A stretch of DNA of 9,973 bases. It comes from Clostridia bacterium. GTDB lineage: Bacteria; Bacillota; Clostridia; Christensenellales; Aristaeellaceae. Positions 1-6,722 of this stretch are shown here, piece by piece. The notes under the pieces are model-generated. The model had not been told where the DNA came from. It worked only from the letters and a program-made list of their open reading frames with translations, and did not search any database. The DNA lies in NCBI GenBank assembly GCA_900754755.1, contig CAAEEC010000415.1, forward strand, positions 1 through 9,973, in the 5' to 3' direction. Every line of letters begins with the position of its first letter. Position 1 is the first letter of the stretch. The translations under genes were made by a program, and so were the position numbers.

Positions 1-1
1 A

Positions 2-1561
2 AAAGAGGCTTTGCGGGCGGTCAAAAGCGGAACCCTCCCCGCAAGTGCCGTGGACGATAGCGCCCGGCGCGTGCTGAAGCTGGCGCTCTGGGCGGCGGAA
101 ACGCGGAAAGCTCCCACCGCTTGCGATTATGGCGCACATCACGCCCTTGCGCTGCGGGCAGCCGAGGAAGGCGCGGTGCTGCTGAAAAATGCGGATGGCA
201 TTTTGCCCTTGCGGGAAAACGCCAAAATTGCCGTTATCGGCGCGATGGCGAAGACCATGCGTTATCAGGGCTCAGGTTCCAGCCACATCAATCCCACGAA
301 GCTTTCCCAACCGCTGGATTTCCTGCACGGCGCTGTTTACGCGCCCGGTTGCGACGATCAAGGCGGCGCCACGGACGCCCTCTTGGCCGAAGCCCGCACA
401 GTAGCGGGAAACGCGGAAGTTGCCGTAGTGTTTGCGGGGCTTCCCGGGCACTACGAGTCCGAAGGCTTTGACCGGGATAGCATGGAAATGCCCGAGGGAC
501 ATCTGCGGATGATCGAGGCCGTGGCCAGCGCCAATCCCCGTACCGTGGTGGTTCTATTGAGCGGAAGCGCCGTGGAATGTCCCTGGGCGGACGGGGTGAA
601 AGCCATTCTCTACATGGGCCTTCCTGGGCAGGCGGGCGGTGAGGCCATTGCCAACCTGCTCTATGGCCGGGCAAATCCCAGCGGCAAGTTGGCGGAAAGC
701 TGGCCGCTGCACTATGAAGATGTGCCCTCGGCGGAAATCTATGGCAAAACCGCTGACGCGCTATACGAAGAAGGAATTTACGTCGGCTACCGGTACTATG
801 AAAAGGCCGCCATGCCCGTCCGCTGGCCGTTCGGCTTTGGGCTAAGCTACACCCGCTTTGACTATTCCGATTTGCGGGTGGATGGCGCCACCGCACGCGT
901 TACGGTAAAAAACACCGGAAAGTGCGCCGGTGCGGAGGTGGTTCAGCTTTATATCAAAGCGCCACAGGACGGTCTACACCGCCCTGCGCGGGAGCTAAAG
1001 GGCTTCCAGAAGGTATTTTTGCAGCCCGGCGAAAGCCGTACTGTCACCTTCGTCTTGGAGGAGCGCAGCTTTTCTGTCTGGCAAGACGGATGGAAAGTGC
1101 CTGCTGGACGCTATACGGTTTGCATTGGCGCTCTGACAGCCGCCGTAGAGAAAAGCGGCGAAGCGCTGGATGTCCCCGCATGGCAAGCGGGAAGCTGGTA
1201 TGAAAGCTGCCAGGGCAAACCAACGCGCGCGGAATGGGAGCGAATGCTGGGACGGCATTACGAGCCGCCTATACTGAAGAAGGGGCATTTCACCATGGAC
1301 AACACCGTGGAGGAAATGAAAGATTATAGCCTGATCATGAAAATCCTGTACAAATCCGTGGAGGCCACCATTGCCAAGGGTTTCAACGGCAAAAAAGACT
1401 ATGGCAACCCAGAATTTCGCATGCTGATGGCGGCCTCTGCCGGAAGTTCCTTGCGCAACATGCAGATTTCTGGCGGCATGAAGGGCGGTGTATTGCCTGG
1501 AATGCTGGAAATCGCCAATGGCCATTTTTTCCGGGGAATTGGCCGCATGCTCAGGGGGTAA
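2..1561 (+). CDS. Glycoside hydrolase family 3 beta-glycosidase, C-terminal part (5'-truncated by window edge)
   Basis: Probably hydrolyses terminal beta-linked sugars (glucose or xylose) from oligosaccharides. The frame is open from the first bases, so the gene begins upstream; the TIM barrel with the catalytic aspartate nucleophile lies outside the window. What remains starts at the end of the barrel, followed by the GH3 C-terminal alpha/beta sandwich (about 140-800), opened by the hallmark 'AAEEGAVLLKN...ILPL'. It includes ESEGFDR (455-475), the segment that carries the acid/base glutamate in three-domain GH3 enzymes, and 'MGLPGQAGGEAIANLLYGRANPSGKLAESWP'-like sequence. A fibronectin-III-like domain follows (about 880-1140: VTVKNTG, VVQLYI, RELKGFQKV). 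Some 120 further residues (1200-1558, Met-rich at the end) extend beyond that domain. Exact specificity cannot be read from this part. No membrane segment or export signal is visible in the fragment. Confidence 0.92.
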   Translation, partial: KEALRAVKSGTLPASAVDDSARRVLKLALWAAETRKAPTACDYGAHHALALRAAEEGAVLLKNADGILPLRENAKIAVIGAMAKTMRYQGSGSSHINPTKLSQPLDFLHGAVYAPGCDDQGGATDALLAEARTVAGNAEVAVVFAGLPGHYESEGFDRDSMEMPEGHLRMIEAVASANPRTVVVLLSGSAVECPWADGVKAILYMGLPGQAGGEAIANLLYGRANPSGKLAESWPLHYEDVPSAEIYGKTADALYEEGIYVGYRYYEKAAMPVRWPFGFGLSYTRFDYSDLRVDGATARVTVKNTGKCAGAEVVQLYIKAPQDGLHRPARELKGFQKVFLQPGESRTVTFVLEERSFSVWQDGWKVPAGRYTVCIGALTAAVEKSGEALDVPAWQAGSWYESCQGKPTRAEWERMLGRHYEPPILKKGHFTMDNTVEEMKDYSLIMKILYKSVEATIAKGFNGKKDYGNPEFRMLMAASAGSSLRNMQISGGMKGGVLPGMLEIANGHFFRGIGRMLRG

Positions 1562-1602
1562 TCCACGCTTTGCGCCATTTCTCGCTCGCGCATTGCGCAG
1601 AA

Positions 1603-1650
1603 CGGCTCCCGCGGGCAAAATTTCGCCCATTTCCCTGCGGGAGCCGCATT
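1603..1650 (+). terminator. Hairpin between convergent genes, probable terminator of the GH3 gene
   Basis: A perfect 10-bp inverted repeat, CGGCTCCCGC (1603-1612) with GCGGGAGCCG (1637-1646). A second small stem GGGC/GCCC (1613-1616 with 1625-1628) is nested in its loop, and a short T-rich run (CATTTCT) follows on the + strand. It lies 41 bases past the GH3 stop and 50 bases past the stop of the opposing gene, so it may serve both strands. The T-tract is weak, so efficiency is uncertain. Confidence 0.55.
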
Positions 1651-1696
1651 TCTATCGCACTATATTTTAGTACAATCCAATTTTCAAAAAACAACG

Positions 1697-2272
1697 CTAC
1701 TTTTTCGCGGCCTTCGCTTTGCAGATCAACTGCGTCATCGTTCCCATCGGGCAATACACGCACCAACTGCGCGGCTTAAACAGCGCCATCGTAATTAAGC
1801 CAAGCACTGTGGATGTTAGCATCACGCTATAAAAACCAAAGGCGAACTGCGCCACACCTTCGTGCAGGAGCGTCCCATGATATGCCCAGCGCCACGACAG
1901 TTGGAACGTCCACAGCAACGTGACCACCTGCTTCATATCCCGCATCCCGGCGAACACCAGATATGTATTGAAGAGCATCACGAAAAACATGGCGAAGAAA
2001 AACACCAAAAAGCTGTAGCGGAATCCCTTGCTCTTCATCCAGCGCGGAATGTCCTTTTTCCGCGACAAGCCAAAGCGGCCTCCCAGCAGGCCAAACAACT
2101 GTCCCCGGCCGCAATACCGGTTGCAATATCCCTTGGTTCCCTGGCCGAAAGCCATCACCAGCGGGATAAAAAAGCAGAGTAGCCCTAGCCAAGCAAAGAG
2201 AATGTTGAAAAAACCGAGCGCGAGATACAGCAGCGAAGCAATCCAGAGGAAATCATACCAACGCTTTTTCAT
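1697..2272 (-). CDS. Polytopic membrane protein with 4Fe-4S-type cysteine motifs (NapH/YccM-like, Fer4_5 type)
   Basis: A 191-residue membrane protein probably passing electrons to or from a quinone or membrane partner; the donor and acceptor are unknown. Hydrophobic stretches lie at about residues 8-42, 86-108 and 137-165. Two short cysteine clusters flank them: C50-xxx-C54 in [12 protein letters not shown], and C171-xx-C174-P with C184 in [15 protein letters not shown]. This paired arrangement resembles NapH, YccM and related ferredoxin-like membrane proteins, but the cysteines are fewer than in a classical 2x[4Fe-4S] domain, so the cluster count is uncertain. The start ATG overlaps the ferredoxin stop upstream (ATGA) and is preceded by GGGAGGT inside that gene, so the two are translationally coupled. 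The Lys-rich tail KAKAAKK suggests a cytoplasmic C-terminus. It may alternatively be a regulator or maturation factor rather than an enzyme subunit. Confidence 0.8.
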   Translation of the reverse strand: MKKRWYDFLWIASLLYLALGFFNILFAWLGLLCFFIPLVMAFGQGTKGYCNRYCGRGQLFGLLGGRFGLSRKKDIPRWMKSKGFRYSFLVFFFAMFFVMLFNTYLVFAGMRDMKQVVTLLWTFQLSWRWAYHGTLLHEGVAQFAFGFYSVMLTSTVLGLITMALFKPRSWCVYCPMGTMTQLICKAKAAKK

Positions 2273-2478
2273 GCCCCTACCTCCCGTATGGCGATCACGC
2301 TAGCCGGGCATTCCCGGGCGCATTTTCCGCAGCCGACGCACTTTTCTTCGTTGACGCGCGCGGTCAATCCCTGCACGATCTCAATGGAGCGCAACGGGCA
2401 TACTTTCACACAGCAGCCGCAGGCTACGCAATGCGCCTCATCCACAATCGCTTTGCGCCGTTTTCTCGCCGTTTCCAT
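2269..2478 (-). CDS. Small 2x[4Fe-4S] ferredoxin-type protein
   Basis: A 69-residue protein with two complete cluster motifs: [12 protein letters not shown] (C17, C20, C23, C27) and [12 protein letters not shown] (C47, C50, C53, C57). It is a bacterial-type ferredoxin that would move single low-potential electrons in the cytoplasm. The frame is open further upstream, but the chosen ATG (2478-2476) has GGAGGG nine bases before it and leaves a normal compact ferredoxin after a basic N-terminus (METARKRRK); the upstream extension would have no comparable ribosome binding site. The stop overlaps the start of the membrane Fe-S protein by ATGA, so this ferredoxin is likely the soluble partner or electron-transfer subunit of that protein. 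It is divergent from clpB with a 244-base gap between the two start codons. Confidence 0.9.
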   Translation of the reverse strand: METARKRRKAIVDEAHCVACGCCVKVCPLRSIEIVQGLTARVNEEKCVGCGKCARECPASVIAIREVGA

Positions 2479-2561
2479 GCTACAAATCCCTCCGTCTGCG
2501 CCACGCTTCAGATGGCTCAAAGTTGTGCCCTTATTGTACCGGAAAAATCCGCCGCGTTTCT

Positions 2562-2585
2562 GTGATAACATCACCAAACGTGGTG
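2562..2585. promoter_or_regulatory. Two overlapping perfect palindromes in the divergent region (possible operator)
   Basis: GTGAT-AAC-ATCAC (2562-2574) is a perfect 5-3-5 inverted repeat, and CACCA-AACG-TGGTG (2572-2585) a perfect 5-4-5 one sharing three bases with it. They sit between the ferredoxin and clpB starts. The first resembles half-sites used by Crp/Fnr-type regulators but has the wrong spacing for the E. coli CRP consensus. A poor -10 candidate for the - strand (TACAAT, 2538-2533) lies downstream of them in the ferredoxin direction. Binding factor unknown. Confidence 0.3.
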
Positions 2586-2662
2586 GGCGGCAGATTTCTT
2601 TGCCTCCCGCGATCATTGTGTGGCTTCTGTGTGAGCCTTATGAGAATTTACAATTTGTTCAT

Positions 2663-2691
2663 TTGACAAACGGGGATGGAAAGTCTATAAT
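2663..2691 (+). promoter_or_regulatory. Consensus sigma-A promoter of clpB
   Basis: TTGACA (2663-2668), a 17-base spacer and TATAAT (2686-2691): both hexamers and the spacing match the vegetative consensus exactly. Transcription would begin near 2697-2699, giving a leader of only about 25 bases. A promoter this strong would be expected to need repression, in keeping with the CtsR box directly after it. Confidence 0.93.
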
Positions 2692-2708
2692 AGTCAAAGA
2701 AAGTCAAA
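2692..2708 (+). promoter_or_regulatory. CtsR operator (heat-shock repressor site) of clpB
   Basis: AGTCAAA-GAA-AGTCAAA is a tandem heptamer repeat with a 3-base spacer and matches the known CtsR consensus RGTCAAA-NAN-RGTCAAA at every defined position. It begins at the base after the -10 box, covers the predicted transcription start, and its second half-site runs into the ribosome binding site AAGGAGG (2707-2713). Bound repressor would block initiation at normal temperature. The ctsR gene itself is not in the window. Confidence 0.92.
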
Positions 2709-2722
2709 GGAGGCGATCCTTT

Positions 2723-5353
2723 ATGAACGCACAGAAATTCACGCAAAAATCTTTGGAGGCGCTGCAGGCGGCGCAGTCTATCGCCATACAATATCAAAAT
2801 CAACAGATTGAGCAAGCGCATTTGGCTTATGCCCTGGCAGACCAGGAGGGCGGGCTGATCCCCGAGCTTTTGCAGAAGCTAAATGCAGAGCCCAGCCGTT
2901 TCATCCAAGCGTGCGAACAGGCCATTGGCCGCATCCCGCGCGTGTCCGGCCCGGGTCGCGAGCAGGGCAAAGTATACATCTCTCAGGATGTGGACGCTGC
3001 GCTCAACGCGGCGCAGGCGCAGGCCGACCACATGAAGGATGAATACGTATCCGTGGAGCATGTGTTCCTAGGTTTGATCGAGCGCGCGAATTCAGCCATG
3101 AAGAGCGTTTTCGAGCAATTCGGCATCCGCAAGGACGCGTTCCTCGCCGCGCTGCAATCCGTGCGCGGCGGCCAGCGCGTGACCAGCGAAACGCCGGAGG
3201 AAACTTATGACGCGCTGAAGAAATACGGCCAGGATCTCACCGACCTTGCGCGCAAGCAGAAGCTCGACCCGGTCATCGGCCGCGATACGGAAATCCGCAA
3301 CGTGATCCGTATCCTTTCGCGCAAGAGCAAGAACAACCCGGTGTGCATCGGCGAACCGGGCGTGGGCAAAACGGCCATCGCCGAAGGGCTGGCGCAGCGC
3401 ATTGTGCGCGGCGACGTGCCCGAAAGCCTAAAAGACCGCCAGCTCATCGCGCTGGATATGGGCGCGTTGATCGCGGGCGCGAAGTTCCGCGGCGAGTTCG
3501 AAGAGCGGCTGAAAGCCGTTCTGAACGAAGTGAAGAAGAGCGAAGGCCGCATCATCCTATTCATCGATGAGCTGCACAACATCGTGGGCGCGGGCCGCAC
3601 AGAGGGCAGCATGGACGCGGGCAACTTGCTCAAACCCATGCTGGCGCGCGGCGAGTTGCACTGCATCGGCGCGACCACGCTGGACGAATACCGCAAATAC
3701 ATCGAAAAAGATCCCGCTCTGGAGCGCAGGTTCCAGCCGGTGATGGTCGACGAGCCCAGCGTAGAGGACACGATTTCCATCCTGCGCGGCCTGAAGGAGC
3801 GCTATGAGGTGTTCCACGGCGTGAAGATCCAGGACGAGGCCCTCATCGCGGCGGCCACACTTTCCAACCGCTACATTTCCGACCGCTTCCTGCCCGACAA
3901 GGCCATCGACCTGGTAGACGAAGCCTGCGCCATGATCCGCACGGAAATTGATTCTATGCCCGCCGAGATGGACGAACTTTCCCGCCAGATCATGCAGCAC
4001 GAAATTGAGGAGGCGGCACTCAAAAAGGAGACCAGCGCCATTTCCCACGAACACCTGGAGGAAATCCAAAAAGAGCTGGCCGACATGCGCGCGCGCTTTA
4101 AGGAAATGAAGGCGCGCTGGGAAAACGAAAAGAAATCCATTGAGACCGTCACCAGCCTGCGCGAAGAGATCGATACCGTAAACGCGGAAATCGATCTGGC
4201 GCAGCGCGAGTACGACCTGAACCGCGCCGCCGAATTGAAATATGGCAAGCTACCCGGCCTGCAAAAGCAGCTGGCGGAAGAAGAAGCCAAGATCAACCAG
4301 AAGCACAACACGCTGCTGCGCGATAAGGTCACAGAGGATGAAATCGCCCGCATCGTCAGCCGCTGGACGGGCATCCCGGTCACGCGGCTGGTGGAGGGCG
4401 AGCGCGAAAAACTGCTCAAGCTGGCCGACACGCTGCACGAGCGCGTGATTGGTCAGGATGACGCGGTGCAGAAGGTGTCCGAAGCCATCCTGCGCTCCCG
4501 CGCGGGCATTCAGGATCCGAACCGGCCCATTGGTTCGTTCCTGTTCCTGGGGCCGACCGGCGTGGGCAAAACGGAGTTGGCCAAAGCGCTGGCGCAGACG
4601 CTGTTCGACGACGAGCGCAATATGGTGCGCATCGATATGACCGAGTACATGGAAAAGCACACGGTTTCCCGCCTGATCGGCGCGCCGCCAGGATACGTGG
4701 GCTACGAGGAGGGCGGCCAACTCACCGAAGCTGTGCGCCGCAAGCCCTATTCGGTAGTGCTGTTCGATGAAGTGGAAAAGGCGCATCCGGACGTGTTTAA
4801 CGTGCTGCTGCAAATCCTGGACGACGGCCGCGTAACCGATTCGCAGGGCCGCACCGTGGATTTCAAGAACACCATCCTCATCCTCACCTCGAACCTCGGC
4901 TCTAGTGCGATTCTCGAGGGCATCGACGAGCAGGGCAACTTGAAGCAGTCGGCCATCGACGAGGTGGAGGGCATGCTCAAGCGGCAGTTCCGCCCCGAGT
5001 TCCTCAACCGGCTGGATGAAATTGTGTTCTATAAGCCGCTCACACGCGAGGAAATTGGCAAGATCGTCGATCTGATGCTCAAGTCGCTCAACGCGCGCCT
5101 GGCCGATAAGCAGCTCACCGTGGAGCTGACCGACGCCGCCAAGGCCTACGTGGTACAGGAAGGCTACGATCCGATCTATGGCGCGCGGCCGCTCAAGCGG
5201 TTCCTGCAGCGCAAGGTGGAAACCCTGATTGCCAAGATGATCATCGAAGAGGATGTCCCCCCGCGCTCTCGCCTGATTGTGGACGAAAAGAATGGCGCGC
5301 TTTCTGTCACCGCCGCTCAGCCGCCCGCCAAGACGGAGAACGAAAGCGAATGA
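2723..5353 (+). CDS. clpB: ClpB protein disaggregase (Hsp100 AAA+ chaperone)
   Basis: An 876-residue cytoplasmic hexameric ATPase that, with DnaK, extracts and refolds polypeptides from heat-induced aggregates. Order: double Clp N-domain (about 1-145); first AAA+ domain with Walker A GEPGVGKT (210-217), pore loop KFRG (254-257), Walker B ending D282-E283 and arginine fingers R335/R336; the coiled-coil middle domain (about 405-525) that separates ClpB from ClpA/ClpC; second AAA+ domain with Walker A GPTGVGKT (610-617), pore loop GYVG (657-660), Walker B D682-E683 and R763; small C-terminal domain ending with an acidic tail. All key residues are present and the length is usual for the family. 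The frame is open to 2288, but ATG 2723 follows AAGGAGG by nine bases and the promoter lies inside the extension, fixing the start. A monocistronic, CtsR-controlled unit closed by its own terminator. Confidence 0.98.
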   Translation: MNAQKFTQKSLEALQAAQSIAIQYQNQQIEQAHLAYALADQEGGLIPELLQKLNAEPSRFIQACEQAIGRIPRVSGPGREQGKVYISQDVDAALNAAQAQADHMKDEYVSVEHVFLGLIERANSAMKSVFEQFGIRKDAFLAALQSVRGGQRVTSETPEETYDALKKYGQDLTDLARKQKLDPVIGRDTEIRNVIRILSRKSKNNPVCIGEPGVGKTAIAEGLAQRIVRGDVPESLKDRQLIALDMGALIAGAKFRGEFEERLKAVLNEVKKSEGRIILFIDELHNIVGAGRTEGSMDAGNLLKPMLARGELHCIGATTLDEYRKYIEKDPALERRFQPVMVDEPSVEDTISILRGLKERYEVFHGVKIQDEALIAAATLSNRYISDRFLPDKAIDLVDEACAMIRTEIDSMPAEMDELSRQIMQHEIEEAALKKETSAISHEHLEEIQKELADMRARFKEMKARWENEKKSIETVTSLREEIDTVNAEIDLAQREYDLNRAAELKYGKLPGLQKQLAEEEAKINQKHNTLLRDKVTEDEIARIVSRWTGIPVTRLVEGEREKLLKLADTLHERVIGQDDAVQKVSEAILRSRAGIQDPNRPIGSFLFLGPTGVGKTELAKALAQTLFDDERNMVRIDMTEYMEKHTVSRLIGAPPGYVGYEEGGQLTEAVRRKPYSVVLFDEVEKAHPDVFNVLLQILDDGRVTDSQGRTVDFKNTILILTSNLGSSAILEGIDEQGNLKQSAIDEVEGMLKRQFRPEFLNRLDEIVFYKPLTREEIGKIVDLMLKSLNARLADKQLTVELTDAAKAYVVQEGYDPIYGARPLKRFLQRKVETLIAKMIIEEDVPPRSRLIVDEKNGALSVTAAQPPAKTENESE

Positions 5354-5361
5354 TTCTGTGA

Positions 5362-5404
5362 CGCTTCCATGGAAGGTTACACTTCCATGGAGGCGCCTTT
5401 TTTA
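5362..5404 (+). terminator. Rho-independent terminator of clpB
   Basis: A 14-bp stem CGCTTCCATGGAAG (5362-5375) with CTTCCATGGAGGCG (5382-5395), one G-U pair, a 6-base loop, then a run of six T (5398-5403). It starts eight bases past the clpB stop. Each arm also contains a self-complementary TCCATGGA core, so alternative folds are possible. Confidence 0.93.
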
Positions 5405-5443
5405 TTGGGGCAAGTATAGCGGGAAAAAACGGCTGTTTTCCCC

Positions 5444-5472
5444 TTGATTTTTGCAGCGAGAGACAGTATAAT
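5444..5472 (+). promoter_or_regulatory. Sigma-A promoter upstream of the rubrerythrin region
   Basis: TTGATT (5444-5449), a 17-base spacer and a perfect TATAAT (5467-5472). It is the only convincing promoter between the clpB terminator and rubrerythrin, although it lies about 440 bases before the rubrerythrin start and must read through the unrecognised frame there. A short GGGAAAA/TTTTCCC inverted repeat (5421-5427 with 5436-5442) precedes the -35. Confidence 0.75.
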
Positions 5473-5480
5473 ATTTTTAA
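5466..5480. promoter_or_regulatory. Candidate PerR-like box overlapping the -10
   Basis: GTATAATATTTTTAA matches the Bacillus-type PerR box TTATAATNATTATAA at 11 of 14 defined positions. It overlaps the -10 and the start region, as expected for a repressor. Rubrerythrin genes are known PerR targets in clostridia. The site is AT-rich and part of the match is simply the TATAAT hexamer, so chance is a real alternative. Confidence 0.35.
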
Positions 5481-5526
5481 GTGTTGACCGGTAACGTACG
5501 CGACCCAATACGAAAAAACCATTTGC

Positions 5527-5919
5527 TTGCTCGTCCGCCAATCCATTGAGCACGCCGCGGAGGAACAGGTATTTTGTGAAATGCAAAAGGAGTATCCAGC
5601 AATTTTTCGCGCCACGGCATACAACAACCCAAAGAAGCTATGTGACACCGATTGGGCGGAGTTCCCGAAAAGGACGTCCAACCGCTATGACCGCCCCAGC
5701 AAACGCGACCATGGTGGTAGCCGCTGCGGAAAGTGAAAGGACGTCTACCTCAAAGGCCTGGCGGATTTGCTGCGCGAATCCCAAAACGCTCACGCGCTCT
5801 TGCAGCGCTTGATCGATACCCCGCCTTCTGCGGATTTTCCGCTGCAGGCGGTGAAACAACTGTTGCAAAGAATCCCCTCAACGAAAAAAGCGAGAAGGAA
5901 AGGGAGGAACCCACCATGA
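5527..5919 (+). pseudogene. Unrecognised reading frame interrupted by one in-frame TGA, ending in ATGA overlap with rubrerythrin
   Basis: I do not recognise this sequence. One frame runs from TTG 5527 to TGA 5917-5919, broken only by TGA at 5734-5736. The second half looks coding: many codons end in G or C and it encodes an amphipathic helical segment ([20 protein letters not shown], then [11 protein letters not shown]) with a basic tail. Its final stop overlaps the rubrerythrin ATG as ATGA, the usual mark of coupling. The first half (for example LCDTDWAEFPKRTSNRYDRP) is also G/C-ending and hydrophilic. Start unclear: TTG 5527 and ATG 5581 lack a suitably placed Shine-Dalgarno, whereas AAAAGGAG (5585-5592) sits nine bases before an in-frame ATT (5602). 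This would fit a small gene that lost its start and gained a stop, but two short peptides or noncoding leader cannot be excluded. Nothing else is recognisable in the 5405-5915 gap apart from the promoter. Confidence 0.3.
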
Positions 5920-6452
5920 GCAAGTACGCAGGTACCCAGACGGAAAAGAATTTGGAAGCCGCTTTTGCCGGCGAATCCCAGGCGCGCAACAAGTACACCT
6001 ACTTCGCCTCCGTTGCCAAGAAAGAAGGCTATGAGCAGATTGCCGCCCTGTTTCTGAAAACCGCAGATAACGAAAAAGAGCATGCCAAAATGTGGTTCAA
6101 AGAGATGAACGGCATCGGCAACACGGCCGAAAACCTGCTCCACGCGGCGGAAGGCGAAAACTACGAATGGACGGATATGTACGAGGGCTTTGCCAAGACC
6201 GCCGAAGAAGAGGGTTTCCCGGAGCTGGCGGCGAAATTCCGCCTGGTGGCCGCCATTGAAAAGCACCATGAGGAGCGCTACCGCGCGCTGCTGCGCAATG
6301 TGGAAACCGCTGAGGTTTTCGCCAAGAGCGAAGTCAAGGTATGGGAGTGCCGCAATTGCGGCCACATCGTCGTGGGCACCTCCGCGCCGGAAATCTGCCC
6401 CACTTGCGCCCACCCGCAGAGTTATTTTGAGATCCATTGCGAGAACTATTGA
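5916..6452 (+). CDS. rbr: Rubrerythrin (di-iron peroxidase with C-terminal rubredoxin domain)
   Basis: A 178-residue cytoplasmic NAD(P)H-linked peroxidase (via rubredoxin or ferredoxin-type donors) that reduces hydrogen peroxide in anaerobes. The ferritin-like four-helix domain (about 1-140) carries the di-iron ligands: E20 in [12 protein letters not shown]53-xx-H56 in NEKEH, the glutamates of [11 protein letters not shown] (91-101), and E115-xx-H118 in [10 protein letters not shown]. The rubredoxin-like domain (about 143-178) has CRNCGH (C145, C148) and CPTCAHP (C161, C164) for one Fe. Length and ligand set are normal. The frame is open upstream to 5733, but ATG 5916 follows GGGAGG by eight bases and begins with the family's typical [13 protein letters not shown], so that start is chosen. 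Probably transcribed from the promoter near 5444-5472, possibly peroxide-controlled. Confidence 0.97.
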   Translation: MSKYAGTQTEKNLEAAFAGESQARNKYTYFASVAKKEGYEQIAALFLKTADNEKEHAKMWFKEMNGIGNTAENLLHAAEGENYEWTDMYEGFAKTAEEEGFPELAAKFRLVAAIEKHHEERYRALLRNVETAEVFAKSEVKVWECRNCGHIVVGTSAPEICPTCAHPQSYFEIHCENY

Positions 6453-6477
6453 TGCGGCACGCCTTTCGCGCCGCGCG

Positions 6478-6513
6478 AGCGCCCGGCTTCGGTTTTTCGA
6501 AGCCGGGCGCTTT
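6478..6513 (+). terminator. Hairpin terminator after rubrerythrin
   Basis: A perfect 14-bp GC-rich stem AGCGCCCGGCTTCG (6478-6491) with CGAAGCCGGGCGCT (6498-6511) and loop GTTTTT. It lies 25 bases after the rubrerythrin stop. The T-run after the stem is only three bases, so termination may be partial, yet the stem is very stable and correctly placed. Confidence 0.7.
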
Positions 6514-6617
6514 GATGGGGGAAAATAGATCTCTCATCCACAATTCCTTCAGCGCTCTGCGCCCTGTCGCCTGACTTTCCCGGAATTGCTTGTCACGATC
6601 CCGCCCGTACGCGCCAA

Positions 6618-6646
6618 TTGCCAAGAGCAAGCAGACATGCTATAAT
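6618..6646 (+). promoter_or_regulatory. Sigma-A promoter of the dinB unit with extended -10
   Basis: TTGCCA (6618-6623), a 17-base spacer and TATAAT (6641-6646), preceded by TGC (6638-6640), an extended -10 element. Transcription would start near 6652-6654, leaving a leader of about 70 bases before dinB. No LexA/DinR-type GAAC-N4-GTTC box is visible here. Confidence 0.85.
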
Positions 6647-6687
6647 AGAAGGGGAAAATGGCGGGGTATCCCTTGGATTGTCCCGCG

Positions 6688-6706
6688 CGCGAACGGAGGC
6701 TTCGCG
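6688..6706 (+). promoter_or_regulatory. Leader hairpin just before the dinB ribosome binding site
   Basis: CGCGAA (6688-6693) pairs with TTCGCG (6701-6706), loop CGGAGGC, and can be lengthened by TCC/GGA across a bulge (6681-6683 with 6707-6709). The loop shows a decoy GGAGG, and the extended stem abuts the true Shine-Dalgarno AAAGGAGG (6709-6716). It could modulate translation, but the stem is short. Confidence 0.3.
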
Positions 6707-6722
6707 GGAAAGGAGGCCGCAT

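Noticed and set aside
2533..2561. - strand promoter for the ferredoxin pair (TACAAT at 2538-2533)
   Set aside because: The -10 is only fair and no acceptable -35 lies 16-18 bases upstream; the true promoter could not be located.
2288..2722. N-terminal extension of the clpB frame by 145 codons
   Set aside because: It lacks a ribosome binding site, contains the clpB promoter and operator, and overlaps the ferredoxin gene on the other strand; ATG 2723 has an ideal Shine-Dalgarno and starts the family's normal N-terminus.
5307..5681. Possible - strand gene between clpB and rubrerythrin
   Set aside because: It overlaps the clpB 3' end and its terminator, and the product has no recognisable motif.
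5725..5775. TGA 5734 as a selenocysteine codon (would read CGKU, a CxxU redox motif)
   Set aside because: No convincing SECIS-like stem-loop lies directly downstream, the protein matches no selenoprotein family I know, and TGA is an ordinary stop in the neighbouring genes.
5733..5915. N-terminal extension of rubrerythrin from GTG 5733
   Set aside because: Adds 61 residues unlike any rubrerythrin; ATG 5916 has a good GGGAGG and the canonical start sequence.
5473..5915. Riboswitch, T-box or structured ncRNA in the long gap before rubrerythrin
   Set aside because: No T-box GGTGG/ACCGCG-type motif, no recognisable riboswitch core and no terminator/antiterminator pair; part of the gap looks coding instead.
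6640..6722. LexA/DinR SOS box in front of dinB
   Set aside because: The only GAAC (6691-6694 region) is followed by TTC at the wrong spacing; no GAAC-N4-GTTC match occurs.
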